DNA of 64,000 nt from Globomyces pollinis-pini (taxonomy: Eukaryota > Chytridiomycota > Chytridiomycetes > Rhizophydiales > Globomycetaceae), in NCBI GenBank assembly GCA_025399215.1, contig MU621109.1:45154-109153 (forward strand), written 5' to 3'. The notes below the pieces were generated by a model, which was not told the DNA's origin, did no database searches, and saw nothing but the letters and a program-made list of their open reading frames with translations. This document shows positions 63,602 through 64,000 of the stretch, piece after piece (positions within the stretch are counted from its first letter, which is position 1; each line of letters starts with the position of its first letter). Made by a program: the position numbers and the translations under genes.

Positions 63602-64000
63602 GGATTGAAATGGAAAAAAAGTGGAGTGAGAAAATGAGGAAAAATATGGATTGAAATCACCAGACTAGGAAATTTTTAAAACAGTAAAGTTCTCTTTCAA
63701 CTCATAGTTCAATTGGTAGTTGATTTCTATATTTTTGGTTTAGTTTGATTGTTATTGAATTTCAAATTAAACTCTTTGAATTTGGTTTTTTTTATTTTTT
63801 TTGTTTGTCTCCTGATTTGACTTCCTTGTGAAAATTAATCACAAGACGATCACTAATACCCCACACTACTAAGTCTCAAAATCATCTCTCGTTCAACTGG
63901 TGTTTCTTTTAATAAGTATAACTCATTGATATAGTAAACTATCAATACTTCAATAGTCGTGTCTGTGTAACAATATATGATATACCTACATCTATGTATT
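63602..64000. other. intergenic region at the right edge, nothing recognised
   Basis: About 400 bp of AT-rich sequence upstream of the RIB3 fusion start. No frame, RNA or repeat is supported. Confidence 0.5.

Noticed and set aside
1..64000. CRISPR arrays, bacterial operons, prophage
   Set aside because: Spliceosomal introns and eukaryotic genes throughout; no regularly spaced repeats of CRISPR type.

Overview
The window looks like nuclear DNA from a flagellated (zoosporic), early-diverging fungus. It is AT-rich, uses the standard code, and its coding genes are cut by many very small introns, mostly 23-37 nt, with GTA-type donors and CTAAY-like branch points. Fungal traits are the SAGA subunit SPT3, a Dfg5/Dcw1-type GH76 cell-wall enzyme with a GPI signal, a CBM19-like chitin-binding domain and TTAGGG-type repeats. 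The flagellum is implied by two axonemal genes, LRRC23 (radial spoke) and DNAAF1 (dynein-arm assembly). All identifications come from reading the sequence; no database search was run.

Layout. 0-4 kb: a Ty1/copia-like Gag ORF runs off the left edge behind a possible 75-bp LTR and abuts a 5'-truncated amino-acid permease pseudogene; an intact permease paralogue follows. 4-10 kb: two membrane-anchored phospholipase C/acid phosphatase-like paralogues flank a tubby-like gene and a small MULE-derived zinc-finger gene. 10-14.8 kb: a HEAT/ARM-like gene and a secreted protein. 14.8-34.7 kb: a dense housekeeping block with a 7TM gene and LRRC23 head-to-head, SPT3 and RBBP5/SWD1 head-to-head, PP2A scaffold A, a SLC35C2-like transporter, another 7TM gene, CCT6 behind a telobox array, a bZIP factor, DNAAF1, a DGCR6-like gene, an ANKRD40-like gene, RPS3 and a NUDIX NADH diphosphatase.

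34.8-42 kb is a gene-poor, repeat-rich accessory region. It carries five copies (plus a partial copy beside a 120-N gap) of an unrecognised small-protein family, a nearly perfect inverted repeat, a 250-bp diverged tandem duplication, a cluster of short direct repeats and a third 7TM gene. 42-48 kb: a glucuronokinase with a nucleotidyltransferase-like N-terminus lies tail-to-tail with UDP-glucuronate decarboxylase (UXS), giving two steps of a glucuronate to UDP-xylose route, followed by a long coiled-coil gene. 48-61 kb is rich in membrane and secreted products: two more 7TM genes, two S1 trypsins, an EI24/RRT8-like protein, a charged secreted protein, a CBM19-like protein and GH76, with cyclin-Q and POP5 between them. 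61.8-63.6 kb: a degenerate amidohydrolase domain fused to DHBP synthase (RIB3).

The most unusual signal is a set of composite introns. In four genes (CCT6, SPT3, UXS and the coiled-coil gene) a 65-94 nt intron divides exactly into two or three back-to-back mini-introns of 27-37 nt, each with its own GT and AG and no exon between them. The small-protein family at 34.9-41.9 kb is the other strong candidate for something undescribed.
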